Source: Planctomycetota bacterium
GTDB lineage: Bacteria > Planctomycetota > Phycisphaerae > SM23-33
Direction of reading: 5' to 3'
DNA length: 33,691 bases
Assembly (NCBI GenBank): GCA_029553505.1
Contig: JAKPKY010000223.1
Span: 1 to 33,691 of the forward strand
Part shown: piece after piece, positions 6,936-16,521 of the stretch
Numbering within the stretch: position 1 is the stretch's first letter
Layout: every line of letters starts with the position of its first letter
Translations under genes and position numbers: made by a program
The notes under the pieces: model-generated
Databases searched by the model: none
Told to the model about the DNA's origin: nothing
What the model saw: only the letters and a program-made list of their open reading frames with translations

Positions 6936-9900
6936 TTACGCGCCGCCCGGCGGGGCGGGCGGGGGCGACGGCTTGTGCCGGTCGAGAGTCCTGCGGACCG
7001 CCCCGGCGAGGTCCATCGGCCCGAACGGCTTGGTCAGGAGGTTCACGCCCTTGTCGATGACCCCGTGGTGCAGGATGGCGTTCTGGGTGTATCCCGAGAC
7101 GTAGAGGACCTCCAGGTCGGGTCTGACCAGACCGATGTTCCTGGCCAGCTCGGGTCCGGACATGCCGGGCATGATGACGTCGGTGATGAGCAGGTCGATG
7201 CGCCGCTGGCTGTCGTTGGCCAGCGCCAGTGCCTCCTGCGGGTTCGTCGTCGCCAGGACGGTGTAGCCGAACTGTTCGAGGATTCGCACCGCCAGTTGGC
7301 GGACGCCGACGTCGTCCTCTGCCAGCAGGATGGTCTCGTCGCCCCGGAGGGTCTGTTGGGCGCCATTCGGCGAGGGTGCGACGGAGACGGGCGCCGTTTC
7401 GCTGCGCGGCAGGTAGATCTTGAAGGTCGTCCCCTTGCCCGGTTCGCTGTAGAGGTAGACGGCGCCGTGGCTCTGCTTGACGAACCCGTAGACCATGGCA
7501 AGCCCCAGCCCGGAGCCCTGCCCCTGGGGCTTGGTGGTGTAGAACGGTTCGAAGGCGCGCCGCTGCGTTTCCTCGGACATTCCCGCGCCGGTATCGCTGA
7601 CGGCGATCATGACGTGCGGCCCCGGCGACATGCCCGGATGCTGACGGGCGTAGTCTTCGCCGAGTTCGACGTTGCGGGTTTCGAGAGTCAGTTGTCCGCC
7701 GTCGGGCATGGCGTCCCGCGCGTTGAGCACCAGGTTCATGACGGTCTGGTCGAAGTGCGCGGGGTCCACCGACGCGTTCCAGAGGTCGTCCTGGCAGTCG
7801 AGGACGAGACGGATGTTTTCGCCGATGATCCGCCCCAGGGTCGTCGAGAACGCCTTGAGCTGCTCGTTGAGGTTGAGCACCTTGGGCTGGAGCATCTGTC
7901 GCCGGCTGAACGCCAGCAGCTGCCCGGTCAGCATGGCGGCGCGGTCGACCGCGCTGCGGATCTCGCTGGCGTGATGGCGCCAGTCGGCGAGGTTCTCCCC
8001 GCCTTCCTTCTCCCGGAGGATCAGGTCGCAGTAGCCCCGCATGACGGTCAACTGGTTGTTGAAGTCGTGGGCGATTCCGCCGGCGAGTTGCCCGACGGCC
8101 TCCATCTTCTGCGACTGGCGGAGTTGGTCCTCGAGTTCCTTTCGGTCGGTGATGTCCAGCGCATAAAGGTTGACGTATCGCGCCTCGGCGATGGGCGCGA
8201 CGGTGATCGCGAACGTCCTGTCGTCCAGTTGGAGTTCGAGCATTTCCCGCTGCCCGGCAACCAGGGCGTCGGAAAGTCGTTTGTGCAGGCCCTCGGGGAC
8301 GGTTTGCCCCACGCCGCTGGACCACGCGTTCAACAGGACCGACCCGGCAGGGTTGGCGTAGAGAATCGTTCCGTTCTCCGCCACGCGAAGCACCGGGTTG
8401 GGGTTTTCCGCGGGGAAGCGCGCCAGGTTCTGCGCCCGTTGCTCGGCCTGCTTGCGGGCGGTGATGTCCTGCACGTGCACCATGTAACCGTTCGGGGCGG
8501 TTTCCTCGGGCCTGTGAAGGGGGGTGACCAGGACGCTCAAGGAAATCGTGCCGGTCCGGCTGGTGGGGTAGAGTTTTTTTTCCCGCACGAGGTCGAAGCT
8601 GAAAGTCGTTTCATACCGGACGGCCTGGCCCCGTCGGACGTCGCGCTTGATGCCGTCGGGCAGGTTGGGGTCCTCGAACAAGTCGAATCCCAGCACGTTC
8701 GACAGGTCGGAGATTCCGAAAATTTCCAGGCAGGCGCGATTGGCGTCGACGAGTTTTCCCTTGGCGTTGTAGATCTCGATGCCGATGGGCGCATCCTCGA
8801 AGAACTGGCGGAACCGTTCCTCGCTGCGGCGGAGGGCTTCCTCGGCGAGGGCCTGCTGCGCCTGTCCCCGCAGGGCCTGGATGCCGTAGGTGACGTTGTC
8901 GGCCATCTCCTGGAGAAGCTCGACCTCCTGCTCGTGAAACGCTCCCGGGTCGGAGGAATAGAGGTTCAGCGCGCCGAAGGCCTTTCCCTCGTTCCGCAGG
9001 GACAGGGCGACGGACGAGGCGAATCCCATCGCGGCGGCGGTGGAATGCCAGGGGGCGTAGTGCGGGTCGGCCTGGAAATCGTTGCAGGCGACGGGTCGGG
9101 CGGTCCGGATGGCCGTGCCCGTGGGCCCCTGGCCGTATTCGTCGTCGGCCCAGGAAATCTTCAGATCGCGGAGATATTCGGTCCCTTGTCCGGCCCAGGC
9201 GATGGGGCGGACGGTCTTGGCGTCGTTCAATTCCGCCAGTCCCACCCAGGCGAGGCGGTACCCTCCGGCCTCCACGACGGCCCGGCAGACATTGTCGAGC
9301 AGTTCGGGCTCGTCGGTGCTGCGGACGAGTGCCTCGTTGCACTTGCTCTGCACGGTCAGGGCGCGGTTGGCGGCCCGCAGCGCCGCCTCCGCGCGGAGTT
9401 GCTCGGTGATGTCGGTGACGGCGGCGACGCACCCGTCGAATGCGCCGGACTTGTCGAACAGCGGGGCGGCGTTGACGGACAGGAGGATACGCTGCCCGTC
9501 CGACGCCTCGATCGCATGGCGGACGTCCCAGACCGGCTGGAGCGTCCGGCGGACGCGTGAGAAGGGAAGCTCCTCATCGGGGAAAGGCCCGCCGTTGAGG
9601 GCGGTAAGCTTCCATGCGGGATCGTTGTAAAAGCGGCTGGCAATTTCGTCGCGACTGAGACGGAGCGTCTTTTCCGCCTGGGCGTTGGCGAAGACGATCC
9701 GCCCGTTGCGGTCCAGCACCCTCACCCCGGCGGGACTGGTCTCGGTGATTCGCGCAAAGAGGTCTCGCTGGTGGCGCAGATCGGCGGTCCGCCGGCGAAG
9801 CTGGACGCGGAACAAGGCCGTGATCAGCGCCAGCAGGACGGCCAGCACCGCGACCCATCCCAGCATCCACAGCAGCCAGGCCGGCGCCTTCTCCACCGGC

Positions 9901-10655
9901 GCCTCACCCAGCCAGCGCGACAGCGACTTGTGGTAGACGGAGGTGCTTTCGGACTTCATTCGGTCCAGCTCGCGGTCGATTGTCGCGATCGTCTCGGCGT
10001 GTCTGCCCTTGGGGAACGCCAGGCGAAGTTCCGAGGGAGCAATGACGATCGGGCTGCGATCGATGTGCTTGTAGGTCCGCTCGTGGGTGGCTCCGTAGAG
10101 GCGGGAGACCAGTCCCGCGTCCGCCTTGCCGACGTCCACCATCCGGAGAACCTCCAGGTAATCGGCCACCGCCACGAAATGGCAGTCGATGTCCAGCTTG
10201 CCCAGGAGCTTGCGGAAATCCTCGTAGTAATAATCGCCCGCGATGACCGCGACGGACTTGCCCGCCAGGTCCAGCAACGAGTCGATCTGTCGGTCCTCAT
10301 GGGTATATAGCTGCCCCCAGTTGGCCAGGATCGATTCGCGGGTGAAGTCGTAGAGTTTCTCCCGCTGCTCGGAATAGGCGATGGCGACGAGGGCGTCGAT
10401 CTTGCCTTCGCCCAGGCGGTCCAGGCATTCCAGCCACGTCCCGGGCACATACTCGAGTTTCCATCCCTGCCGGGAGGCGATGGCGTCCAGCACATCCACA
10501 TAGACCCCCTCGGGGCGGTTGGATTCGCCCATCGAGGCCAGCGGCGGATTGTCGTAAATGCCCACGCGGAGGGTTTTCGTCTGGGCGGCCAGCGGCGCGG
10601 GAAGGATTCCCGCCAGCAATAGGCTCGCCAGAAGCAGAAGCTTGCGGGTTCTCAT
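6936..10655 (-). CDS. Hybrid sensor histidine kinase with periplasmic solute-binding domain, PAS and GAF modules and receiver
   Basis: 1239 residues from ATG 10655 (GAGGTG just upstream). Order of parts: signal peptide ([16 protein letters not shown]...); a family-3 solute-binding domain (about 28-250, [15 protein letters not shown]); one membrane helix (about 258-283); PAS (295-420, ending DITEQ); GAF (445-592, with [10 protein letters not shown]); PAS (608-730); PAS (738-842); HisKA with the phospho-acceptor His863 in [11 protein letters not shown]; HATPase (about 965-1085, [14 protein letters not shown] and GAGMSEE); receiver (1105-1225) with Asp1159 in [11 protein letters not shown]. It probably senses a small ligand outside the inner membrane. 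No separate response-regulator gene is adjacent. The solute-binding family usually binds amino acids, but the ligand here is unknown. Confidence 0.93.
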   Translation of the reverse strand: MRTRKLLLLASLLLAGILPAPLAAQTKTLRVGIYDNPPLASMGESNRPEGVYVDVLDAIASRQGWKLEYVPGTWLECLDRLGEGKIDALVAIAYSEQREKLYDFTRESILANWGQLYTHEDRQIDSLLDLAGKSVAVIAGDYYYEDFRKLLGKLDIDCHFVAVADYLEVLRMVDVGKADAGLVSRLYGATHERTYKHIDRSPIVIAPSELRLAFPKGRHAETIATIDRELDRMKSESTSVYHKSLSRWLGEAPVEKAPAWLLWMLGWVAVLAVLLALITALFRVQLRRRTADLRHQRDLFARITETSPAGVRVLDRNGRIVFANAQAEKTLRLSRDEIASRFYNDPAWKLTALNGGPFPDEELPFSRVRRTLQPVWDVRHAIEASDGQRILLSVNAAPLFDKSGAFDGCVAAVTDITEQLRAEAALRAANRALTVQSKCNEALVRSTDEPELLDNVCRAVVEAGGYRLAWVGLAELNDAKTVRPIAWAGQGTEYLRDLKISWADDEYGQGPTGTAIRTARPVACNDFQADPHYAPWHSTAAAMGFASSVALSLRNEGKAFGALNLYSSDPGAFHEQEVELLQEMADNVTYGIQALRGQAQQALAEEALRRSEERFRQFFEDAPIGIEIYNAKGKLVDANRACLEIFGISDLSNVLGFDLFEDPNLPDGIKRDVRRGQAVRYETTFSFDLVREKKLYPTSRTGTISLSVLVTPLHRPEETAPNGYMVHVQDITARKQAEQRAQNLARFPAENPNPVLRVAENGTILYANPAGSVLLNAWSSGVGQTVPEGLHKRLSDALVAGQREMLELQLDDRTFAITVAPIAEARYVNLYALDITDRKELEDQLRQSQKMEAVGQLAGGIAHDFNNQLTVMRGYCDLILREKEGGENLADWRHHASEIRSAVDRAAMLTGQLLAFSRRQMLQPKVLNLNEQLKAFSTTLGRIIGENIRLVLDCQDDLWNASVDPAHFDQTVMNLVLNARDAMPDGGQLTLETRNVELGEDYARQHPGMSPGPHVMIAVSDTGAGMSEETQRRAFEPFYTTKPQGQGSGLGLAMVYGFVKQSHGAVYLYSEPGKGTTFKIYLPRSETAPVSVAPSPNGAQQTLRGDETILLAEDDVGVRQLAVRILEQFGYTVLATTNPQEALALANDSQRRIDLLITDVIMPGMSGPELARNIGLVRPDLEVLYVSGYTQNAILHHGVIDKGVNLLTKPFGPMDLAGAVRRTLDRHKPSPPPAPPGGA

Positions 10656-10867
10656 GGGCACCTCGAAGCAGGGCGAAAGGAAAATCTGTCAAACCAGAAG
10701 AACACAAAAACATATCCCGGAGCGGGGAACACGGAATCCGGAGACTCAACACAATCCGCGGGGGCGTCTTGTGTTTTCTGGGTTCCCAGTTCCTGTTTTC
10801 GTGTTCTTTGTGAACTTTGTGGTTCTTTATTGGTATTTATCGGCGCAACCCGCGCGAGAATTTCGAG
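10656..10867. repeat. Intergenic spacer with imperfect palindromes
   Basis: AGAACACAAAAACA (about 10699) is complementary to TGTTTTCGTGTTCT (about 10793) with one mismatch, and ACACAA/TTGTGT form a shorter inner pair. GGGGAAC and GTTCCC-type words are also present, so it looks like a degenerate member of the GGAAC/GTTCC hairpin family. No coding signal. Confidence 0.4.
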
Positions 10868-11686
10868 TTACTTCCGGACGGCCTGGAAGATCGCCAGACA
10901 GCGTTTCAGAAGGGCTTCCGTCTCCTGCAGCGGAATCTGGCTGGCGGCGTCGGACTTGGCGCGATCGGGATCGGGATGGGCCTCGAGAAACAGCGCGTCG
11001 GCGCCGGCGGCCATCGCCGCAGCCGCCAGCACCGGCGCGAATTCCCGCTTGCCGCCGGAGGCGTTTCCCAGCCCGCCCGGTTCCTGCACGGAGTGCGTCG
11101 CGTCAAAGACCACCGGCGCGTACGCCTGCATCTGGGGGATGCCCCGGAAGTCGGTCACCAGGCGATTGTATCCGAACATTGTGCCGCGCTCGGTCAGGAG
11201 CACTTGGCGGTTTCCGGTGCTCTGGACCTTTTTAACGGCCTCGGCCATGTCCCACGGGGCCATGAATTGCCCCTTCTTGACGTTGACGCACTTTCCGGTT
11301 TTGCCGGCCGCCACGAGCAGATCGGTCTGCCGGCAGAGGAACGCCGGAATCTGGAGGCAGTCGAGCACTTCGGCCGCCGGGGCGCACTGGGCGACCTCGT
11401 GCACGTCGGAGAGCACGGGCACGCCGAGTTTTTCACGGACCGTCGCCAACCAGTCGAGTCCTTTCCGCAGGCCCGGGCCGCGGTACCCTGAAACGCTGGA
11501 GCGGTTCGCCTTGTCGTAGCTGGCCTTGAAGACGTATCCGACGCCCAGGCGCCGGCACAGGTCGGACAGGCGCCCGCCCACCTCGAGGCACAGTTCGAGG
11601 CTTTCACCCAGGCATGGTCCGGCGATCAGCGCCAGTTTTCCGCGGGCGAATTCCACCGACCCGATGTTGCACGAGGGTGTTTCCAT
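10868..11686 (-). CDS. kdsA: 3-deoxy-8-phosphooctulonate synthase (Kdo-8-P synthase)
   Basis: 272 residues. Condenses phosphoenolpyruvate and arabinose 5-phosphate to Kdo 8-phosphate for the lipopolysaccharide core, in the cytoplasm. Conserved blocks: LALIAGPCLGES, VFKASYDKANRSS, YRGPGL, PVLSDVHE, IPAFLCRQTDLL, VKKGQFMAPWDM, LLTERGTMFGYNRLV, PVVFDATHSVQ and FLEAHPDPDRAKSD. The cysteine in AGPC is the residue that binds metal in the metal-dependent class (asparagine in E. coli), so this enzyme probably needs a divalent metal. GGAGG sits 9 bases before the ATG, inside the end of the upstream gene; the two genes are 3 bp apart and probably co-transcribed. Its presence implies an outer membrane with Kdo. 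Confidence 0.97.
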   Translation of the reverse strand: METPSCNIGSVEFARGKLALIAGPCLGESLELCLEVGGRLSDLCRRLGVGYVFKASYDKANRSSVSGYRGPGLRKGLDWLATVREKLGVPVLSDVHEVAQCAPAAEVLDCLQIPAFLCRQTDLLVAAGKTGKCVNVKKGQFMAPWDMAEAVKKVQSTGNRQVLLTERGTMFGYNRLVTDFRGIPQMQAYAPVVFDATHSVQEPGGLGNASGGKREFAPVLAAAAMAAGADALFLEAHPDPDRAKSDAASQIPLQETEALLKRCLAIFQAVRK

Positions 11687-11689
11687 CGT

Positions 11690-12625
11690 TCACGCGCCTC
11701 CTCTCCACGGCCAAAGCGTCCAGCCATTGGTCTGCGGGGGAACCATCAGCTTGATTTTCTCCGGCGCCACCGAGATGTCCACGGGGGTGTTGGGTCCCAG
11801 GTCGCCGTCCACCTGGCAATGGGTGGGGCGGTCGGTCTCGATCCGCACGCGATGGACGCGCCGGTAGATCACCCCGCCCTTGAGGGGGTGCAGGCGCAGC
11901 AGCGTCCAGGCGGCATGCAGCAGCAGGGCGCTCTGTTCGCGGCAGGGGAAGACCACCAGGTCCAGCAGACCGTCGTCGAACCGCGCGTCGCGGCAGATGC
12001 GCAGTCCGGTCGCGTAGCGCGAGATGTTTCCCACGAACGCCAGTGCGTAGTCCTCGAACAGTTCCTCACCCTCGGCGAAAATCCGCATCCGGGGGAAGTC
12101 GTGCTCCCAGAACGTCCGCCACATCGGCCAGAAGTAGCTCAGATGGGAGATGTGCCCGCTGCGCTGGGAGCTGAGCCGTCGGACGACCTCGGCGTCGAAC
12201 CCGATGCCGATGATCATCAGGAAGTTCCGGTCGTTGATCCGCCCCAGGTCGCAATCGACGGTCTGCCCGGCGGCGACGATCTCGGCGATGCGCCGCGGGT
12301 GCGAGGGAATCCGCAGTTCCTTGGCCAGCAGGTTCTCCGTTCCCACGGGGCAGGGGATCATCGGGACGCCGGTGCCCGCCAGCCCGTTGGCGACCTCGTT
12401 GGCGGTTCCGTCGCCGCCCCAGACGACCACCACGGAGGTTTTCGGGGCGACGGCGCGGGCGTAACGCGTGGCGTCCCCGGCGCAGGTGGTGACATATTCG
12501 ACGGATTGCAAGCCCCGCTCGCGGAACGCGCTGCGCAGACTGAGGAGTTTCTGGCGATTGCCCCCGTATCCGCTATGGGGGTTGATGATGATCTGTACAG
12601 GTCGATGCATGTCCGCTGGCGTCAT
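11690..12625 (-). CDS. Diacylglycerol/lipid kinase family protein (DagK_cat, YegS-like)
   Basis: 311 residues. The N-terminal half has IIINPHSGYGGN, then VVVVWGGDGTANEVANGL (nucleotide-binding GGDGT loop) and PCPVGTENLLAKEL. The C-terminal half is the beta-rich lipid-binding domain with GIGFDAEVV and VDGDLG. These proteins phosphorylate diacylglycerol, other lipids or sphingosine-like alcohols at the inner membrane; the substrate cannot be deduced. Start ATG 12625 has AGGGA 5 bases upstream; ATG 12610 is an alternative. It is divergent from the TPR/alpha-CTD gene and forms a two-gene unit with kdsA. Confidence 0.88.
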   Translation of the reverse strand: MTPADMHRPVQIIINPHSGYGGNRQKLLSLRSAFRERGLQSVEYVTTCAGDATRYARAVAPKTSVVVVWGGDGTANEVANGLAGTGVPMIPCPVGTENLLAKELRIPSHPRRIAEIVAAGQTVDCDLGRINDRNFLMIIGIGFDAEVVRRLSSQRSGHISHLSYFWPMWRTFWEHDFPRMRIFAEGEELFEDYALAFVGNISRYATGLRICRDARFDDGLLDLVVFPCREQSALLLHAAWTLLRLHPLKGGVIYRRVHRVRIETDRPTHCQVDGDLGPNTPVDISVAPEKIKLMVPPQTNGWTLWPWRGGA

Positions 12626-12654
12626 GGGTTCCCTGGGCCCGGTGTCGATTGGGA

Positions 12655-12682
12655 TTGAACATCGCGGGCCAATGGCTATAAT
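12655..12682 (+). promoter_or_regulatory. Strong sigma70-type promoter for the TPR/alpha-CTD gene
   Basis: TTGAAC (12655-12660), a 16-base spacer and a perfect TATAAT (12677-12682). Transcription would begin near 12689, leaving a leader of about 67 bases. Confidence 0.65.
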
Positions 12683-12755
12683 ACCGAAATTCCCGGCCCG
12701 GACAATCGGCCGGCGGCTGCATTATCCAAAGAATCGTTCCCAGGAGAACCAGAAT

Positions 12756-14084
12756 ATGGATCAGAGTCTTCAGGACAGCATCGGTTCGATCGTTTCCAAG
12801 GAAACCTGGTCGGCCGAGGACCATCAGGAGCTGCTGGCGCGCATGAGCGGCGTGCGGGATGCGGCGGGCAAGTTCCGCGGCATCGTCTCGGAGATCGAGG
12901 CCTCCACGCCCGATCCCAAGGGCGGCGCGGCCCTGAAGGTCGGAATCTGCCGCTACATGACCTGCCGGTTCGCCGCGGCGCTGGACATTCTCGGCGCCGC
13001 CACCGACAACAAGGACCGCCGCTACTTCCAGGCGCAATGCCTCAAGCAGCTTCGGCAGTTCGACAAGGCCGCCGAGGAAATGCAGCGGGCCAAGGACCGC
13101 GGTTGGGACGAGCGCGACGCCGACCTGGAGCTGGCGGAGCTCCAGGCGTTGCGGGGCGACGTCGAAGGCGCGTCCAAGGCGGTTGCCAAACTCGCCTCCA
13201 AGTGCCAGGGCGACCCGAAGTTCTTCTACGTTCGCGGGCTCGTCGAGGAACTGTCGGGCAACGGCGATGCCGCCGTCGATGCCTACACGCAGGCCCGCAA
13301 GCTGAAGCAGGCCTACACCCCGGCCACTTTCCGCCTGGCATACTATCACGACCTGCATGGGGAAGAGCAGCAGGCGATCGACCTGTACAAGGAATGCCTC
13401 TCCAGTCCGCCGGTCCACGCCAGCGCGCTGCTGAACCTCGCGGTGCTCTACGAAGACGCGGGGAAATACGACAAGGCGACGAACTGCCTGATGCGCCTGC
13501 TGGCCTGCCACCCCGGTCACGCCCGGGCGAAACTGTTCCTCAAGGACGTCGAGGCGTCCAAGACGATGTTCTACGACGAGGATCAGGCCCGACGGATCGC
13601 CAAGCGCAACGCGGTGCTGGACATCCCGGTGACCGACTTCGAACTGTCGGTGCGGGCCCGGAACTGCCTCAAGAAGATGAACATTCACACCCTTGGCGAC
13701 CTGGTCAAGACCACCGAGGCGGAACTGCTGGGATACAAGAACTTCGGCGAGACGTCGCTGAAGGAGATCAAGGACATGCTGACCGCCCGCGGGTTGAGGC
13801 TCGGACAGGCGCTGGAAGAACCCTCGCTGTTCCAGGCGGACCGTCCTGCCGTGACGATGGCCCCCGCGCGCAACGAGGGCGTCCTGGCGACCCCCATCGA
13901 GCAGGTCGAGTTTTCCGTGCGGGCGCGGCGGGCGCTGGAGACCCTCGGCATCCGCTCCCTGGGCGATCTTGCCGGAAAGAGCGAGGCGGAACTGCTCGCC
14001 TGCAAGAACTTCGGGCAGACCAGCCTCAATGAAGTCCGCCAGCGGCTCAGCGAATACGGAATGACGTTCCGCGAACCGAACTAG
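12756..14084 (+). CDS. TPR protein with two C-terminal RNA polymerase alpha-CTD-like domains
   Basis: 442 residues from ATG 12756 with AGGAGA 9 bases upstream. Residues about 60-270 are a TPR-like helical repeat region (for example AALLNLAVLYEDAGKYDKATNCL). Residues about 286-354 align without gaps to the E. coli RNA polymerase alpha C-terminal domain: FELSVRARNCLKKMNIHTLGDLV and KNFGETSLKEIKDML, with equivalents of the DNA-contact residues Arg265 and Asn268. A second copy follows at about 379-440 (VEFSVRARRALETLGIRSLGDL, KNFGQTSLNEVRQRL), where the Asn268 position is Arg. Alpha-CTDs bind UP-element DNA and activators, so a role in transcription is inferred. A strong promoter suggests high expression. 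Function otherwise unknown. Confidence 0.88.
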   Translation: MDQSLQDSIGSIVSKETWSAEDHQELLARMSGVRDAAGKFRGIVSEIEASTPDPKGGAALKVGICRYMTCRFAAALDILGAATDNKDRRYFQAQCLKQLRQFDKAAEEMQRAKDRGWDERDADLELAELQALRGDVEGASKAVAKLASKCQGDPKFFYVRGLVEELSGNGDAAVDAYTQARKLKQAYTPATFRLAYYHDLHGEEQQAIDLYKECLSSPPVHASALLNLAVLYEDAGKYDKATNCLMRLLACHPGHARAKLFLKDVEASKTMFYDEDQARRIAKRNAVLDIPVTDFELSVRARNCLKKMNIHTLGDLVKTTEAELLGYKNFGETSLKEIKDMLTARGLRLGQALEEPSLFQADRPAVTMAPARNEGVLATPIEQVEFSVRARRALETLGIRSLGDLAGKSEAELLACKNFGQTSLNEVRQRLSEYGMTFREPN

Positions 14085-14193
14085 CAAAAGCCGCGGACCG
14101 CGGAGCAGGATATACGGCAACGTGCCGATGGCGGATCAACCGGCGACGGGCTCCCGGCTACTGGCTACGGTTTTGTGGTTTGCGAACACACGG

Positions 14194-15462
14194 ATGGATC
14201 GACGGATGGGGAAAATTCTGTGGATTCGCGTCGCGCCGTTCGCGCCGCTGGCGTTGCTTTCGGCCGCGTGCCTGGCGACGGCGGGTGCGTTGAGCAGTTG
14301 CGGGCGCCAGGCGGCGCCGGCGGTGACCGAGCAACCCCTGCGGAGCGATCAGGTTCCGATCGTCCGCGTCCTGCTGGGCGGCGGGCCGACGGACCGCGTG
14401 ATCGTCTCGACCACAGGGGGACGCATCCGCGTCGACGGGCAGGACCAGGGCTCGGGCGAACTGAGCAATATCGAAGTCTCGCGCCGCGGGGGACTCTGGA
14501 AGTTCAATAATCTCACCGTCCGCGGGCAGCAGGCCGAAATCCTTCCCGGACCTGGGCACTACGTCCGTCTCGGCGCATGCGCCTATCGCGGAAGCCTCGC
14601 GCTGCTTCCCGCCGGAGACGACCGATTCTCCGTCATCAACCGCGTGGACCTGGAAAGCTACCTCGCCGGCGTGCTGTCGAAGGAACTCTACCCCTCCTGG
14701 TCCAAGGCGACGTACCGCGCCCTGGCCGTCGCGGCGCGGACGTTCGCGCTGTACCACGTCACCACGTTCGGGAAATCGCACGAATACGATCTCGGCGACG
14801 ACCAGAACTGGCAGGTGTACGGCGGGTTCACGGCCGAGACCGACAAGTCCTGGGACGCCGTCCGCTACACGCACGGGTTGGTGCTGACGCACGGCCCGCG
14901 CGGGAAAGAGCGGATCTTCATGGCGCAGTACTCCGCCTGCTGCGGGGGGACGGTCAACGGGGCGTACGTCATCCGCGACGCGCCGCAGATTCCGCCGCTG
15001 CTGGGCGGGCAGACGTGCGAGGACTGCCGCGGGCACCGTCTGTATCGCTGGGAGCCGGTGCGGTTCCGCAAGGCGGACCTGTTCGCGGCGGTCTCGCGGA
15101 CCTACCCCGCGGCAGGGGCGATGGACGGGCTGAAGGAAATCCAGGTGGCCGCCGCCGGGCCGGGCGACCGGCCGATCTGGCTGGACCTGGTCGCGCCCAA
15201 CGGGGCGCGAATCCGCATCCGCGCCGAGGACCTGCGGATCTGCATTCTCCGCAGCGGTCTGCCGGACGCCCGCCGTTTGTACTCCATGAACTGCCGCATC
15301 CGCGACGCCGGAGAGCAGGTCGAATTTTACGCGGGGCGCGGGTTCGGGCACGGCGTGGGGCTCTGCCAGTGGGGCGCGCAGGGCAAGGCCGAACGCGGCG
15401 CGACCGCCCTGGAAATCCTCGACGCCTACTATCCCGGCGCGACCCTCTTCCGGGCGTATTGA
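14194..15462 (+). CDS. SpoIID/LytB-domain lipoprotein, probable peptidoglycan lytic enzyme
   Basis: 422 residues from ATG 14194. The N-terminus is basic then hydrophobic (VAPFAPLALLSAACLATAGA) and ends in LSSC, a usable lipobox, so the mature protein is probably lipid-anchored. The SpoIID domain follows: VINRVDLESYLAGVLSKELYPSW (catalytic glutamate region), YRALAVAARTFALYH, the CCGGTVNGAYVI and TCEDCRGH cysteine-containing parts and the C-terminal GRGFGHGVGLCQWGAQG motif. SpoIID enzymes cleave glycan strands stripped of stem peptides; in non-spore-formers these proteins are thought to act in wall remodelling. The start is uncertain: GTG 14122, ATG 14128 and ATG 14206 are in frame, and none has a clear ribosome binding site. 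Confidence 0.86.
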   Translation: MDRRMGKILWIRVAPFAPLALLSAACLATAGALSSCGRQAAPAVTEQPLRSDQVPIVRVLLGGGPTDRVIVSTTGGRIRVDGQDQGSGELSNIEVSRRGGLWKFNNLTVRGQQAEILPGPGHYVRLGACAYRGSLALLPAGDDRFSVINRVDLESYLAGVLSKELYPSWSKATYRALAVAARTFALYHVTTFGKSHEYDLGDDQNWQVYGGFTAETDKSWDAVRYTHGLVLTHGPRGKERIFMAQYSACCGGTVNGAYVIRDAPQIPPLLGGQTCEDCRGHRLYRWEPVRFRKADLFAAVSRTYPAAGAMDGLKEIQVAAAGPGDRPIWLDLVAPNGARIRIRAEDLRICILRSGLPDARRLYSMNCRIRDAGEQVEFYAGRGFGHGVGLCQWGAQGKAERGATALEILDAYYPGATLFRAY

Positions 15463-15472
15463 ACGCTCCGCC

Positions 15473-15501
15473 TTGCATCGGCGCGGTCGATCGGATACGA
15501 T
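15473..15501 (+). promoter_or_regulatory. Promoter of the SRP RNA gene
   Basis: TTGCAT (15473-15478), a 17-base spacer and TACGAT (15496-15501), placing transcription start at about 15508, exactly where the terminal helix of the SRP RNA begins. Confidence 0.6.
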
Positions 15502-15507
15502 GATCCC

Positions 15508-15797
15508 TTGCCGTGCTAGGTGGGGCGCCAGCGGTGCCCTGACTCCCGCAAGGGACGACCCGTAATCCGCTATAGCGGGGCCGAATCCCTCGTCGAGGGT
15601 CGTTTGCGACCGGTCTCCCCGTTGGGCCGGCGGTGATGAAGGTTGGGTCCTCTGCAACGACGCGCCGTGAACCTGGTCAGGTCCGGAAGGAAGCAGCCAT
15701 AAGCGAGCTTGTGTCGTGTGCCGGAGGGTAGCCTGGCTGGAGCCGTCGTGTCCCCGCGGGCCCGGTGGCGGCGATTCGACGCGAGGTGCACGGCTTT
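15508..15797 (+). ncRNA. ffs: Signal recognition particle RNA, large bacterial type
   Basis: The universal Ffh-binding apical hairpin is present: GAACCTGGTCAGGTCC, then GGAAGGAAGCAGCC, at about 15670-15702. The 5' part has GCTAGGTGGGGC and GCGGTGCCCTG, and the 3' part has GGGTAGCCTGGCTGGAGCC, both typical of the long form with Alu-like domain. The ends pair (GCCGTGC at 15510-15516 with GCACGGC at 15788-15794) and a run of six T follows. At about 290 nt it is the large class seen in Firmicutes, Thermotogales and cyanobacteria, not the 4.5S form. It directs ribosomes making exported proteins to the membrane. dnaX, ybaB and recR follow downstream, a familiar grouping in bacteria. Confidence 0.95.
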
Positions 15798-15800
15798 TTT
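15788..15800 (+). terminator. Rho-independent end of the SRP RNA
   Basis: The 3' strand of the closing helix (GCACGGC) is followed at once by TTTTTT, so the terminal helix of the RNA and the U-run together can act as the terminator. Confidence 0.55.
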
Positions 15801-15836
15801 ATTTCCCCTTGCCCCTTTCCCCGTCTATCGCTTTGC

Positions 15837-15860
15837 CCTTTCCCCTTCGGCCTTTCCCCT
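15837..15860. repeat. 24-nt pyrimidine repeat, copy 1
   Basis: CCTTTCCCCTTCGGCC followed by TTTCCCCT. The same 24 bases recur at 28288-28311. Both copies sit at the 3' end of a minus-strand gene; here the repeat runs up to the first base of the PLD-like gene's stop codon. Confidence 0.6.
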
Positions 15861-16387
15861 TACAGTGCCGGCTCTTCCAGCGGTTCGGGGCAGTGCTCGC
15901 GCCTTCCGCAGTCAGCGCAGGCGCCACCGGTCCAGACCTCCTGGAGCATGTCCAGCACGGGGTCGATCAGCGACACGTCGTCGGTCCAGACGCCGGCCTC
16001 GAAGTTCCGCCGTCGGGCGCTCTTGGCGCCCAGCCCCGCGCCGGTGAGGTTGGCCGAGCCGAGGTACATGCGCCGCCCGTCGACGATGACGGCCTTGGCG
16101 TGCACGCGCGGGCAGCGGCGCAGGATCATACCGTCGGGCAGGGGGCGCTTGGCCAGTCGTTCGCGCAGCGGCCCGGAGGGCACGCCGCTGTGCAGGACGT
16201 GCACTTCCGCGCCGCGTTCGGCGAGTTGTTCCATCAGTTCCAGGAAGCTCACGGCGCGTCCGCCGCCGATCGGCACATGGACGTCCTTGAGGTCGGCGGT
16301 CGCGATGAACAGGCGGTGGCGGCAGGTGCGGGCCGCCTCTTGCAGCACCGCGCCGAGGTGTTCGTCGTTGAGGACCAGTCGGATCAT
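15860..16387 (-). CDS. Phospholipase D-like domain protein with a single HKD motif
   Basis: 175 residues. The HKD motif is complete: RVHAKAVIVDGRRMYLGSANLTGAGL (His, Lys, Asp plus the following Asn). One HKD means it should act as a dimer, like the Nuc endonuclease type of the superfamily; lipid, nucleic acid or other phosphodiester substrates are all possible. The C-terminus carries three cysteines, CADCGRREHC, which could bind metal and is unusual for the family. No signal peptide. The start ATG is 6 bases from GATAAT on the minus strand, so the message may be leaderless. It converges with the SRP RNA gene. Confidence 0.78.
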   Translation of the reverse strand: MIRLVLNDEHLGAVLQEAARTCRHRLFIATADLKDVHVPIGGGRAVSFLELMEQLAERGAEVHVLHSGVPSGPLRERLAKRPLPDGMILRRCPRVHAKAVIVDGRRMYLGSANLTGAGLGAKSARRRNFEAGVWTDDVSLIDPVLDMLQEVWTGGACADCGRREHCPEPLEEPAL

Positions 16388-16442
16388 GGAGGAATTATCG
16401 GCAGGATGGCCCGGCGAACCGTCGCGGAAGCGGGATTGACGA

Positions 16443-16471
16443 TTGATTCGGCGCGGCGGGGGCGGAATAAT
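16443..16471 (+). promoter_or_regulatory. Promoter for the dnaX operon
   Basis: TTGATT (16443-16448), a 17-base spacer and AATAAT (16466-16471). Transcription would start near 16478, 44 bases before the dnaX ATG, which has GGAAGG as ribosome binding site. Confidence 0.5.
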
Positions 16472-16521
16472 GGTCCCTCGCGGTCCGCGGGGCGCGGATC
16501 GCGGGCGAACCGGAAGGCGAC

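Noticed and set aside
4420-9560. Very long plus-strand open frames opposite tgt and the histidine kinase
   Set aside because: The minus strand carries unmistakable Tgt and kinase motifs; the plus frames are low-complexity Arg/Gly/Val-rich shadows.
15860-16387. Defence-system gene (PLD nuclease)
   Set aside because: No partner defence genes next to it; all neighbours are housekeeping genes.
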